This document shows, piece by piece, positions 1-7,878 of a DNA stretch of 24,570 bases. Source of the DNA: DATLXU01 sp035575515 (GTDB lineage: Bacteria > Acidobacteriota > Blastocatellia > UBA7656). Both the position numbers and the translations under genes were made by a program. Below the pieces are notes generated by a model. The model saw nothing but the letters and a program-made list of their open reading frames with translations. It was not told where the DNA came from and searched no databases. Numbering within the stretch: the stretch's first letter is position 1; each line of letters opens with the position of its first letter. The DNA is taken from contig DATLXU010000052.1 of the NCBI GenBank assembly GCA_035575515.1, forward strand, positions 1-24,570, given 5' to 3'.

Positions 1-673
1 ATGCATTGGACAAGAGCAGGAGCAGCGCCAGTGATCAAACATCGAACGAGATTCATCAATCGAGGAGCAAAGACCAGGACGGGGCCTTACGACTTGGCGT
101 TTTGTCGGCAAGCTGTCCAGTAATCCTTACGTGCTTCGCGCCCGCTGACGAACGTTGTGCGAAGGCCCGTGGCCCGAAGCGGGCGAGGGTTTTCCTTCAT
201 CGGCCATCACGAAATTATGATTCCGCTTCTGGCCGCCGCAATCCTCGCGGAGTAAGCCCGTTCTTAACATATCCGCGCGATGGTGGAACACTTTCATCAA
301 TTCCGCAAAATCGTATGATTTACAGCCCCGCCGACGCGTGCTATTTTTCAATTGAGCAGGGGGGCTATTTATCCTCAATGGCTTTCTAAATGCCTTCCTT
401 CAGGCATAATAACCAGCCGCTCGGAGCAAGCGGCTCTCTGGTTCTAAGGATGCCACAGGATTCTTAAACGGCTTTCAATAAAGCCTCAACTGATCTCTTG
501 ACCTTCCGTGCCCGAGGTCGAAAAACCGAAAGCTACGGATGCGAATTTTTCGCCAACCAACTTCAAGCCTCATTCCTACAATGGCGAGAAGAAATCATCC
601 TTTCGATGACACCTATCGGCCCGAGCCTCAATGGCTTTCTGAATCATTCCATTCGCTGGAAAGGAGACATACC
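1..673. other. non-coding stretch upstream of the receptor gene
   Basis: No convincing gene. The open frames here have unnatural compositions (Ser/Arg-rich, no recognisable domain) and no Shine-Dalgarno sequence. Two hairpins are visible: one at 411-443 (AACCAG...CTGGTT outside, CCGCT/AGCGG inside, a 4-nt bulge), and one at 470-485 (GGCTTT-caat-AAAGCC). Neither is followed by a T-run, so they are not obvious terminators. A 15-bp exact direct repeat (CCTCAATGGCTTTCT) occurs at 373-387 and 626-640. The stretch presumably holds the promoter and 5' leader of the receptor gene, but I cannot place a promoter with confidence. Confidence 0.5.
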
Positions 674-3600
674 ATGAACAAGAGGACACGAAGATACTTC
701 ATCGCAATTTCGATGTTGATCCTTTTATGTGCCTCTAGCTTGAGCGCATTAGCGCAATCAACCGCAACCATTCAAGGCACGGTAACGGACGAATCGGGCG
801 GCGTGCTTGCCAACGCAAAAATTACGGCCCGCAATCAGGCGACTGGCCTCGAGCGAACAACTGAAACGGATTCTTCAGGCAACTATCAGATCGCCGCTCT
901 CCCCGTCGGAGTCTATCGCATTGAAGTGCAGGCTCAAGGGTTCCAAACGGCAGTGCTCAACGACCTGACGCTCGAAGTGAGCCAGACCGTCGTCCGAAAT
1001 TTTCAACTTAAAGTCGGCGGCGCTACCGAGACCGTCACCATCAGCGGGGCCGACGCTCCTGTAATCGAACAGGCGACCGTAACGGTCGGTCAGGTCATTA
1101 ATCAAAAAGCCGTGCAGGAGATTCCGCTCAACGGTCGCCACTTTGTTGACCTTGGGCTTTTGATACCCGGCTCGGTCACACCGCCGCAGAACGGATTTTT
1201 GACTGCGCCGCTTCGCGGGCAAGGCTCGTTCGCTTTCAACACCGCAGGCCAGCGTGAAGACACTGTGAACTTTATGATCAACGGCATCAACCTCAACGAC
1301 ATGGTTCAAAACCAGATAACGTTTCAACCTTCGATCAACACCGTTCAGGAATTCAAAGTCGACAACTCGACCTTCAGCGCCGAATTCGGGCGCAACTCGG
1401 GCGCAATAGTCAACATCGCCACGCGCTCAGGCTCGAATCAGTTTCACGGCGAGTTGTTCGAGTTCCTGCGCAACGACGCGCTCGACGCGCGCAACTTCTT
1501 CGATGGTTTAGAGCCGCCGCCGTTCAAGCGCAATCAGTTCGGCGGCGCAATCGGCGGTCCCATCCGCAAAGACAAAACCTTCTTCTTCTTCAGCTACGAA
1601 GGACTGCGCCAGCGGCAGGGGCTTACGCTCAACAGCGGGGTGCTGAGCGACCAGCAGCGGGCGCAGGCGACTGACCCGGTCATAAGAAAGCTGATTGATA
1701 TGATCCCGCACGCGAACTCAGCCGCGCTCGTGGGCGGCGTCTTGCAGCCGCGATTCGTAGGTTCGGGAACAGCGCCTGTTAATCTCGATCAATGGACTGG
1801 CGACGTGAATCACATACTCGGCAAGGCAGACCGGCTGCACGCTTACTATGCGATTCAGCGAGACCTGCGCGGCGAGCCTACCCTGCAAGGCAACACCATT
1901 CCCGGTTTCGGCGACACGCGCAAGTCGCGCCGCCAGATATTCACGCTGAACGAGACTCACATCTTCGGCCCGAATACCGTAAACGAAGCGCGTTTCGGGT
2001 TCAACCGCATTCACATCACCTTTACGCCGAACGTGCTGCTCAATCCGGCTGATCTGGGAATAAACAACGGCATCAACGAGCCGATTGGGATTCCGCAGAT
2101 TTCAGTCGGCGGCATAGGGTTGAATTTCGGCGGCCCGGCGGGATTCCCGCAGGGGCGCGGCGACATCACTGCTGTTGTTTCCGACACGCTAAGCTACCTG
2201 CGCGGGCGGCATTCGTTCAAGTTCGGCGGCGAGTTCCGCAAGTTCTTCAACAACAATTTCAATCGCAACATCGGCTCGTTCGGATTCGCCAGCGTCGCCG
2301 ATTTTCTGGTCGGGCGCGGCAACTCGTTCAACGTCACGCTCGGCGACGTTTCGAGCAGCATCGCGACCGCGGCGGTCGGTTTCTTCGTTCAGGATAATTT
2401 GAAATGGAAGCCGAACTTCACGCTTGAGCTTGGCCTGCGCGTCGACTCGTTCATCTCGCCGACCGAAAGATTTGACCGCTTCGTGAACTTCAACGCGGCA
2501 ACCGGCGCGCTTGAGCGAGTGAGCGACGACCAGAAGCTTTATCACAACACGAACACGCTCCAGCCTCGGCTTGGATTTGCGTGGGACCCGTTCGGCGACG
2601 GAAAGACGAGCGTGCGCGGAGCCTACGCAATACTTGCAGATCAACCCGTGACGAACCTCGTAACCGGCACGGCATCGAATCCGCCGCTTGCAACGCCGCT
2701 GACCTTCAATGGCGCTATCCGGCTCGATAATGCAATTACAGTCGCGCGCGCTGCGGGGCTTGCGCCTTCGGCAGTTGATCCTGAATTCGACAACGCTTAC
2801 GTTCAGTCCTACAACCTGAACATTCAGCGTCAGATCACGCCGAGTCTGGCAGTGATGATCGGCTACTTCGGTTCGAAGGGCACGCACCTGAGAATCTCGC
2901 GCAACCTGAATCAACTGCGCAACGGCGTGCGTCCGTTCCCGACCATCTCCGCAAGCAGCGCGATACTGCCGGGCGCGGCGGTCGGCAACATCGCGCAGGT
3001 AATCAGCGGAGCGAACTCCAACTACAATGCGCTGTGGATAACCGCCAACAAGCGATTCTCGCGCGGGCTTCAGTTCAACGCCTCCTACACGTGGTCGAAG
3101 TCGCTCGATTACAACTCGCTGAACTCGCAGGGCGTGGTTGTGCAGGACAGCAACAACATTCGTGGCGATCGCGGATTGTCGGATTTCGACGCGCGCCATC
3201 GCTTCGTCGCAAACGCTATCTACGAGCTTCCATTCAAAGGCAATCGCCTTGTGGAAGGCTGGCAGATTTCTACAATCACGCAACTGCAAAGCGGGAACCC
3301 TGTTAACATTCTGGCGGGCAACCCGCTTGCAATCCCGGGGACCAGCATCGGCGCGCTGAACATCGCGTCGTTCACGGGCGTTGCGACCATCAGGCCGGAT
3401 TTGATCGGGCCTGTGCGAACAGTCGGCAAGCCGACCCAGTGGTTCACAAACATTGTGTGCGATCCGCGCGACCCGCGAGGCTGCCCGGCGGGCGCGGTCT
3501 TTGCACTGCCGGTCGGGCCGGGAAATCTCTTTCACTTCGGCAACCTTGGCCGCAACGTGATTATCGGGCCTGATTTCAAGAACGTTGATTTCTCGGTACT

Positions 3601-3805
3601 CAAGAACACACGCATAACCGAAGACGTTCGCGTGCAGTTCCGAGCGGAGATTTTCGACATCTTCAATCACGCGAACTTCGGACAGCCGGGTCGCGTGGCG
3701 CAGGTCGGCAGCACGACCTTCGGCGTCATCACGAACACAAGATTTCCGACCGGCGACAGCGGATCGTCGCGCCAGGTGCAGATTGCTTTGAAGCTGATCT
3801 TTTAA
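674..3805 (+). CDS. TonB-dependent receptor, Oar-like, with carboxypeptidase-regulatory-like domain
   Basis: Outer-membrane beta-barrel protein of about 1043 residues, expected to import or bind a large substrate using TonB energy; the substrate is unknown. I place the start at 674 because AAGGAGA lies about 7 nt upstream and the protein then opens with a clean signal peptide (MNKRTRRYF..., hydrophobic core, cleavage near ALA-QS). The frame is open 45 codons further upstream, but that part does not look like secreted protein. After the signal come a carboxypeptidase-regulatory-like (CarboxypepD_reg) beta-sandwich (about 27-110: IQGTVTDESGGVLANAKI), a plug domain (IPLNGRHFVDLGLLIPG; FMINGINLND) and a long barrel ending in aromatic Phe (QIALKLIF), as expected for Bam-assembled barrels. 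This architecture is expanded in Acidobacteriota. It has its own terminator, so it is likely monocistronic. No SusD partner or TonB gene is next to it. Confidence 0.93.
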   Translation: MNKRTRRYFIAISMLILLCASSLSALAQSTATIQGTVTDESGGVLANAKITARNQATGLERTTETDSSGNYQIAALPVGVYRIEVQAQGFQTAVLNDLTLEVSQTVVRNFQLKVGGATETVTISGADAPVIEQATVTVGQVINQKAVQEIPLNGRHFVDLGLLIPGSVTPPQNGFLTAPLRGQGSFAFNTAGQREDTVNFMINGINLNDMVQNQITFQPSINTVQEFKVDNSTFSAEFGRNSGAIVNIATRSGSNQFHGELFEFLRNDALDARNFFDGLEPPPFKRNQFGGAIGGPIRKDKTFFFFSYEGLRQRQGLTLNSGVLSDQQRAQATDPVIRKLIDMIPHANSAALVGGVLQPRFVGSGTAPVNLDQWTGDVNHILGKADRLHAYYAIQRDLRGEPTLQGNTIPGFGDTRKSRRQIFTLNETHIFGPNTVNEARFGFNRIHITFTPNVLLNPADLGINNGINEPIGIPQISVGGIGLNFGGPAGFPQGRGDITAVVSDTLSYLRGRHSFKFGGEFRKFFNNNFNRNIGSFGFASVADFLVGRGNSFNVTLGDVSSSIATAAVGFFVQDNLKWKPNFTLELGLRVDSFISPTERFDRFVNFNAATGALERVSDDQKLYHNTNTLQPRLGFAWDPFGDGKTSVRGAYAILADQPVTNLVTGTASNPPLATPLTFNGAIRLDNAITVARAAGLAPSAVDPEFDNAYVQSYNLNIQRQITPSLAVMIGYFGSKGTHLRISRNLNQLRNGVRPFPTISASSAILPGAAVGNIAQVISGANSNYNALWITANKRFSRGLQFNASYTWSKSLDYNSLNSQGVVVQDSNNIRGDRGLSDFDARHRFVANAIYELPFKGNRLVEGWQISTITQLQSGNPVNILAGNPLAIPGTSIGALNIASFTGVATIRPDLIGPVRTVGKPTQWFTNIVCDPRDPRGCPAGAVFALPVGPGNLFHFGNLGRNVIIGPDFKNVDFSVLKNTRITEDVRVQFRAEIFDIFNHANFGQPGRVAQVGSTTFGVITNTRFPTGDSGSSRQVQIALKLIF

Positions 3806-3827
3806 CTGCCGAGCATAAGTCCCTCTA

Positions 3828-3866
3828 AGCGCACAGGCTCGCCTGAGCCTGTGCGCTTTTATTTTT
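3828..3866 (+). terminator. Rho-independent terminator of the receptor gene
   Basis: Perfect 13-bp stem AGCGCACAGGCTC / GAGCCTGTGCGCT with a 4-nt loop (gcct), followed directly by TTTTATTTTT. It begins 22 bases after the receptor stop codon. Confidence 0.93.
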
Positions 3867-4063
3867 AGCGTCCGTTTCTATTCCATTGTCACTGTCGCGA
3901 TTGTGTACTTGCAACGAACGCGCTCGCCTTATCGCGCGCGGCTGCCCGTCCAACTTATCGCAACCGCTCTCGAAACCTGACCACAATAGCAATCGCGCTG
4001 CGGCACAGAGGTTGCAGCTTTATCAGTTATGAATTTTAACGAGCAACAGGGAGGGCACGGGAT

Positions 4064-4609
4064 ATGAAGAGACTGGCATCAGCATTATTCTTATCAGCGA
4101 TTCTCGCCGCTGGAACGACCGTCTGGGCAATCGCTCAGGAGTCGCATCAGGACACCAGCGATAAAGTTGTAAATACCACAAAGAAAGCGGGCAAGGCCGT
4201 GAAGAAGGGAGCCGAGAAGTCCGTTGACACGGCCAGGACCGCTGGCGAAGAAGTTGGCGACAAAGCTGAAGATGTGAAAGATAAAGCCGTCAGCACCAGC
4301 AAAAAGGTCGGTAAAAAGACTGTAAACACAACCAAGAAAGTTGCCAACGAAGTTGGCGATAAGGCCGAAGACGTAAAAGACGAAACCGTCAGCGCGGGCA
4401 AAGAAGCTGGCGACAAAGCTAAAGACGTTAAGGTGAAGGGCGAGCGCGTCACCAAAGAAATCGGCGACAAGGCTGAAGATGTAAAAGATGAAACGGCTAG
4501 CGCGGCCAAGAAAGTCGGCAGCGAGACGAGCGAAAAGGCGCGCGAGACCGGCAACTGGTTTTCGCGCAGCTTCAAAAAAATAGGGAACTGGTTCAAGAGC
4601 GTTTTCTAA
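4064..4609 (+). CDS. secreted LEA-like amphipathic repeat protein
   Basis: 181 residues. An AGGGAGGG ribosome-binding site precedes the ATG. The N-terminus is a signal peptide (KRLASALFLSAILAAGTTVWAIA, cleavage near AIA-QE), so the protein acts in the periplasm or outside. The mature part is almost entirely Lys/Glu/Asp/Ala/Val/Thr and free of Pro and Cys. It carries four variants of GDKAEDVKDE, with glycines at about residues 65, 98, 116 and 134. This resembles the amphipathic helical repeats of group-3 LEA and apolipoprotein-like proteins, which bind membranes or protect against drying. The tail is different: two Gly-Asn-Trp-Phe units (about 163-181, GNWFSRSFKKIGNWFKSVF), likely a membrane-binding helix. 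The repeats are also visible at DNA level, suggesting internal duplication. It is flanked by terminators, hence a single-gene unit. The stress role is inference from composition. Confidence 0.8.
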   Translation: MKRLASALFLSAILAAGTTVWAIAQESHQDTSDKVVNTTKKAGKAVKKGAEKSVDTARTAGEEVGDKAEDVKDKAVSTSKKVGKKTVNTTKKVANEVGDKAEDVKDETVSAGKEAGDKAKDVKVKGERVTKEIGDKAEDVKDETASAAKKVGSETSEKARETGNWFSRSFKKIGNWFKSVF

Positions 4610-4663
4610 TTTTGTTGGACGCAACTTTTCGTATTTGGCGTGAACGCCAATTATGCTTTACGG

Positions 4664-4697
4664 CGCGCTCTCCAATGAGAGCGCGTTTTTATTTTTC
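4664..4697 (+). terminator. Rho-independent terminator of the LEA-like gene
   Basis: 9-bp stem CGCGCTCTC / GAGAGCGCG with loop caat, then TTTTTATTTTT. A second small hairpin (TTGGCG-tgaa-CGCCAA, 4635-4650) lies between the stop codon and this terminator. Confidence 0.9.
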
Positions 4698-4730
4698 CCT
4701 GGAGTGAATAGCGCATGGGTTTACCGGATT

Positions 4731-4837
4731 TGGAGTGTGCCGACTTGTCGGCGCTTTTATATCGAACTACAAAGCAAGTCACCGCATTCCAAAAATTCGC
4801 TTCGCTTAACGCAATCGAAATGCGCTGTACGGTGACT
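4731..4837. repeat. hairpin-rich intergenic element, possible dispersed repeat
   Basis: A non-coding block between the LEA-like terminator and the tetR promoter. It contains GCCGAC-tt-GTCGGC (4739-4752). It also contains an 8-bp inverted repeat AGTCACCG / CGGTGACT (4777-4784 with 4830-4837), reinforced by inner CATT/AATG pairing. The whole could fold as one imperfect stem-loop. Only one copy is present in this window, so calling it a repeat is inference from its shape. Confidence 0.4.
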
Positions 4838-4849
4838 CAACTATTTCTG

Positions 4850-4878
4850 TTGACATTATCTTTTTAGAACGTTATTAA
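4850..4878 (+). promoter_or_regulatory. sigma70-type promoter of the tetR-ABC operon
   Basis: TTGACA (4850-4855), a 17-nt spacer, then TATTAA (4873-4878), 33 bases before the tetR start. The -35 is a perfect consensus match and the -10 matches four of six. The -10 box overlaps the palindromic operator. Confidence 0.75.
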
Positions 4879-4901
4879 TTAATCAAACGTTTGATTAATT
4901 A
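4876..4901. promoter_or_regulatory. 26-bp perfect palindromic operator, likely TetR binding site
   Basis: A perfect two-fold palindrome of 26 bp centred on ACGT (half-site TAATTAATCAAAC). It lies between the -10 box and the tetR start codon and ends 9 bases before the ATG. Position and symmetry are what is expected for autorepression: a dimer bound here would block RNA polymerase from the promoter at 4850-4878 and so silence the operon. Confidence 0.85.
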
Positions 4902-4910
4902 GAGGCGCGC

Positions 4911-5603
4911 ATGGCCAGACCGAAGACTGACGATCCGGAGGCGAGGGCGAAGATAATATCTGCGGCACAGGAACTTTTCGCCGTGCGCGGCTACGACGGC
5001 GCGGCCATACGTGACATTGCCCGCGCGGCGGGCGTTAACGCTGCGATGATCCATTATTACTTCGGCAACAAGGAAGGGCTTTATCATACGATCCTCAACA
5101 GTGCCGCCGCCGAAGTCCGCGCGCGGATGATCGAAGAAACGGGAGGCAGCCATACGGCTGAGCAGCGGCTGAAGTCGTTCGTTCGCGCTTATGCAACTTA
5201 CATTTTCGGCCACCCGAATCTCGCGCGCATCCTTCATCGCGAATTCTTATCCGGCGGAAAACACATAAAGGAAATCGCTCAACAGCAATATCTGACCAAT
5301 TACATGCTGATGCGTGAAGGGCTGCGCGCAGGCGTTCGCGCAAAAGAACTGAGGCCGATTGACCTTGACCTTGCGCCTATAAGCCTCATCGGGATGGTTT
5401 TGATATTTCAAATCGCGCAGCCGCTCATATCGCTGGCAATCGGAAAAGAAAAATACGATGAGCAGTTCATCAACCGGCTCACCGATCACACGGTTGACCT
5501 CTTTCTAAACGGCGCGAAAGTGTCTGCTCGTTCAAAGAAAGCGACTCGCAATTCATCGAAGAAGCGAAGGGGCGCAGGCAATCGCGCTAAGGTGCGGTTA
5601 TGA
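4911..5603 (+). CDS. TetR/AcrR-family transcriptional repressor (YbiH/CecR-like)
   Basis: 230 residues. The N-terminal TetR DNA-binding domain is clear: about 12-60, with AAQELFAVRGYDGAAIRDIARAAG as helices 1-2 into the helix-turn-helix, then the hallmark IHYYFGNKEGLYHTIL. The C-terminal part (about 70-200) is the helical ligand and dimerisation domain. The last 25 or so residues (SARSKKATRNSSKKRRGAGN...) form a very basic tail not usual for the family. The gene begins just after a perfect palindromic operator and its stop overlaps the HlyD start by 4 nt (ATGA), so it is the first gene of the efflux operon and most likely its repressor. The operon order matches E. coli ybiH-ybhGFSR. The inducer is not deducible. 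Confidence 0.92.
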   Translation: MARPKTDDPEARAKIISAAQELFAVRGYDGAAIRDIARAAGVNAAMIHYYFGNKEGLYHTILNSAAAEVRARMIEETGGSHTAEQRLKSFVRAYATYIFGHPNLARILHREFLSGGKHIKEIAQQQYLTNYMLMREGLRAGVRAKELRPIDLDLAPISLIGMVLIFQIAQPLISLAIGKEKYDEQFINRLTDHTVDLFLNGAKVSARSKKATRNSSKKRRGAGNRAKVRL

Positions 5604-6751
5604 AAGTAGGGAGCTTCCGCAAAACTTTACTCATCGGCGCGATCATTCTGGCCATAGCAGGTGCAGCCGCAGCGTGGAAGTATTTCAGCGGGCGCGCATC
5701 GTCTGACCGAATCGTGCTGTCGGGCACTATCGAAGCAGACGAGATTCACGTCGGCTCGAAAGTGAGCGGGCGCATCGCTGAAGTGCTTGTCAAAGAAGGC
5801 CAGGAAGTGAGACAAGGCCAGCCCATCATCCGATTTGAAAGCTACGACCTTGACGCAAAGCGCGCTGACGCCGTTGCGGCAGTCGCCGAGGCCGAAGCGA
5901 ATCTCGAAAAGATGGAGCACTGGTCGCGCCCTGAAGAACTGGCCGAAGCCCGTGCTCAGGCCGAAGCGGCGTGGATGAACCTTGAGCTTGCGCGCAACGG
6001 GCCGCGCCCTCAGGAGATTGAAGCGGCTCGCGCCGACGTTCAGGCCGCAAACGCCGATTATGAAGTCGCAAAGGCGACGCTCGCGCGAGTCCAAGAGTTG
6101 ACTCGAAGCGGCGTGCAATCGCGGCAGGATTACGACAACGCGAAAGCCGCGTTTGATCGCGCTGTAGCTCGTCGGAAATCCGCGCAGGAAAAACTCGACC
6201 TGTTGCTCGCGGGCACGCGCAAAGAAGAGATTGCCCGCGCCGAGCGCCAATACCGTCAGGCTGCAGCTAATCTCGAATTGGTCCAGCGCGGCGCTCGGCG
6301 CGAAGACATTGAAGCGGCTCGCGCTCAGCTTGATCGCGCCCGCGCTGCGCTCCAGCAGATTGAAACTCAGATGGGCGAGCTTGAAGTCAAAGCGCCCGCC
6401 GACGCTTACGTTGAGGTGTTGCAGGTGCGTCCCGGCGATTTGATAAATCCGAATTCGCCGGTCGCCACGCTCGTCGAGGTTGACCGCCTCTGGGTGCGCG
6501 TTTATGTCCCTGAGCCTGAGCTTGGCCACGTTCAGCTCGGCAAGGAAGTTTCTGTCACCGTTGATACGTTCGGCAAAGAGAGCTTCAAAGGGACAATCGA
6601 GCAGATAGCGAGCAAAGGCGAATTCACCCCGCGCAACGTGCAGACGCGCGACGAGCGCACACATCAGGTATTTGCCGTGCGCGTGAGATTGGACAACACC
6701 TCGCGAAGGTTGCGCGCAGGAATGGCTGCTGACGTGGCTATTGTGAAATAG
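5600..6751 (+). CDS. HlyD-family periplasmic adaptor (membrane fusion protein, YbhG-like)
   Basis: 383 residues. It has an N-terminal membrane anchor (about 8-27, LLIGAIILAIAGAAAAW) and then a split biotinyl-lipoyl-like domain: first half about 38-75 (VLSGTIEADEIHVGSKVSGRIAEVLVKEGQEV...), second half about 255-285 (VKAPADAYVEVLQVRPGDLI). Between them is a long Ala/Glu/Arg-rich coiled-coil hairpin (about 85-250) with repeated GxRxxEIEAARA segments. The C-terminal beta-barrel and membrane-proximal part follow (VRVYVPEPELGHVQLGKEVSV). The protein would link the inner-membrane ABC pump to an outer-membrane channel. No outer-membrane TolC-type gene is in the operon, so one elsewhere would be needed. 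Its start codon overlaps the tetR stop, implying translational coupling. Confidence 0.93.
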   Translation: MKVGSFRKTLLIGAIILAIAGAAAAWKYFSGRASSDRIVLSGTIEADEIHVGSKVSGRIAEVLVKEGQEVRQGQPIIRFESYDLDAKRADAVAAVAEAEANLEKMEHWSRPEELAEARAQAEAAWMNLELARNGPRPQEIEAARADVQAANADYEVAKATLARVQELTRSGVQSRQDYDNAKAAFDRAVARRKSAQEKLDLLLAGTRKEEIARAERQYRQAAANLELVQRGARREDIEAARAQLDRARAALQQIETQMGELEVKAPADAYVEVLQVRPGDLINPNSPVATLVEVDRLWVRVYVPEPELGHVQLGKEVSVTVDTFGKESFKGTIEQIASKGEFTPRNVQTRDERTHQVFAVRVRLDNTSRRLRAGMAADVAIVK

Positions 6752-6850
6752 TGGCCGGTGGTCAGTGATCGGTTGAGAGATTAACGGTAGCCTTGAAACA
6801 GGCTCCCAGAGCCATTTCCAAGCCGTCAAGTTTTCAACTGGCCACTGAAG
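6752..6850. repeat. degenerate GTCAGTGGTC-type inverted-repeat element inside the operon
   Basis: The gap between the HlyD and ATPase genes starts with gtggccggtggtcagtgatc and ends with aactggccactgaagactg, an imperfect inverted repeat around unrelated sequence. The arms resemble those at 10328-10405 and 20984-21093. It separates two genes of one operon, which suggests a later insertion. Confidence 0.45.
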
Positions 6851-6861
6851 ACTGAATTGTT

Positions 6862-7803
6862 ATGAATCATGCGATAGAGATAAACGGGCTGACCAAAAAG
6901 TTCGGCGACCTCACCGCCGTCTGTCAAGTGAGCTTTGCCGTAGAGAGCGGCGAGATTTTTGGATTTCTAGGGCCGAACGGGTCAGGCAAGTCAACACTCA
7001 TCAGGATGCTTTGCGGGCTGATTGCTCCGACTGCAGGCACGGCTTCTGTCGCAGGCTTCGATATTCTCAAGCAGCCTGAAGAGATTCGCCAGAGCATCGG
7101 CTATATGTCGCAGCAGTTTAGCCTATATCAGGACCTGACCGTGTGGGAGAACATAAACTTTTACGCGCACGTTTACGGATTAAAAGGCGAGCGGCTGCGT
7201 CGTCGCCGCGACGAAGTTATTGATCTGACGCACATCGCGCCGTTCAAAGACCGTCGCGCGGGAGCATTGTCAGGCGGATGGAAGCAGAGGCTTGCGCTTG
7301 CGTGCGCGCTCGTGCATGAGCCGAAGATTATTTTCTTAGATGAGCCGACCGCAGGGATTGACCCCGTGGCACGGCGCGAGCTTTGGGATTTGTTCTTTCA
7401 ACTTTCGAGTCAGGGGATAACACTGTTTGTGACGACGCACTACATGGATGAGGCCGAGCGGTGCGCGCGCGTGGGCTACATCTACAACTCGCGGCTGATT
7501 ACTTACGGCGCGCCAGACGAGTTGAAGCGGTTGCCCGACGTCACGCCCGCTGGCGCCAAGTGGATTGAAGTCACCTGCCCGAACACTACGGTCGCGCTTG
7601 CTGAACTCAAGCGCGCTGACTTCGTGCGCGATGCGACAATCTTTGGTCAGTCAATCCACTTACTGATGAATGAGGGTGAATCGCTTGACCGAATAAAGTC
7701 TACGCTTGAGCGAATCGGAATAGCTGATGTTGACGTGATGCTGGCGCGGCCTTCGCTCGAAGACGTTTTCGTCACGCTGACGAAGCGGCAGGCCGGGTAT
7801 TGA
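6862..7803 (+). CDS. ABC transporter ATP-binding protein (YbhF-like, single domain)
   Basis: 313 residues with every core ABC ATPase motif: Walker A GPNGSGKST (about 37-45), Q-loop at about 84-85 (YMSQQFSLY), signature LSGGWKQRL (about 136-144), Walker B IIFLDEP (about 156-162), D-loop and switch His in TTHYMDEAE (about H193). The C-terminal 90 residues are the accessory region of the drug/multidrug-type ATPases of ABC-2 exporters and end with SLEDVFVTLTKR. E. coli YbhF carries two fused ATPase domains; this one has a single domain and would work as a homodimer. It sits between the adaptor and the permease and powers that pump in the cytoplasm. A 110-nt repeat-containing gap precedes it, so coupling to HlyD is by transcript only. 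Confidence 0.94.
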   Translation: MNHAIEINGLTKKFGDLTAVCQVSFAVESGEIFGFLGPNGSGKSTLIRMLCGLIAPTAGTASVAGFDILKQPEEIRQSIGYMSQQFSLYQDLTVWENINFYAHVYGLKGERLRRRRDEVIDLTHIAPFKDRRAGALSGGWKQRLALACALVHEPKIIFLDEPTAGIDPVARRELWDLFFQLSSQGITLFVTTHYMDEAERCARVGYIYNSRLITYGAPDELKRLPDVTPAGAKWIEVTCPNTTVALAELKRADFVRDATIFGQSIHLLMNEGESLDRIKSTLERIGIADVDVMLARPSLEDVFVTLTKRQAGY

Positions 7804-7811
7804 AAAAACAT

Positions 7812-7868
7812 AGATGTCAGAGGTCAGGTATTAGATGTTAGTAGTGCCATCACTAACATCTGGCATCT
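7812..7868. repeat. inverted-repeat hairpin between ATPase and permease genes
   Basis: AGATGTTAGT / ACTAACATCT form a perfect 10-bp stem (7833-7842 with 7852-7861) with a 9-nt loop. Outside it, AGATGTCAGA and TCTGGCATCT form a near-perfect second pair. The segment also contains tcagaggtcag, which resembles the GTCAGTGGTC arms elsewhere. It fills most of the 75-nt gap in the operon and could tune expression or mRNA stability. Confidence 0.5.
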
Positions 7869-7878
7869 GCTGAAAGCC

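Noticed and set aside
6..389. 127-codon frame at the left edge
   Set aside because: No ribosome-binding site, biased Ser/Arg content, and no domain; it is more likely leader or intergenic DNA.
2189..3670. 493-codon open frame on the minus strand inside the receptor gene
   Set aside because: It is antisense to a clear TonB-dependent receptor; composition is Arg/Val/Ala-rich without domain motifs, a by-product of GC-rich codon use.
5627..6829. 400-codon minus-strand frame opposite the HlyD gene
   Set aside because: The + strand protein has the complete adaptor architecture; the antisense frame has no motifs.
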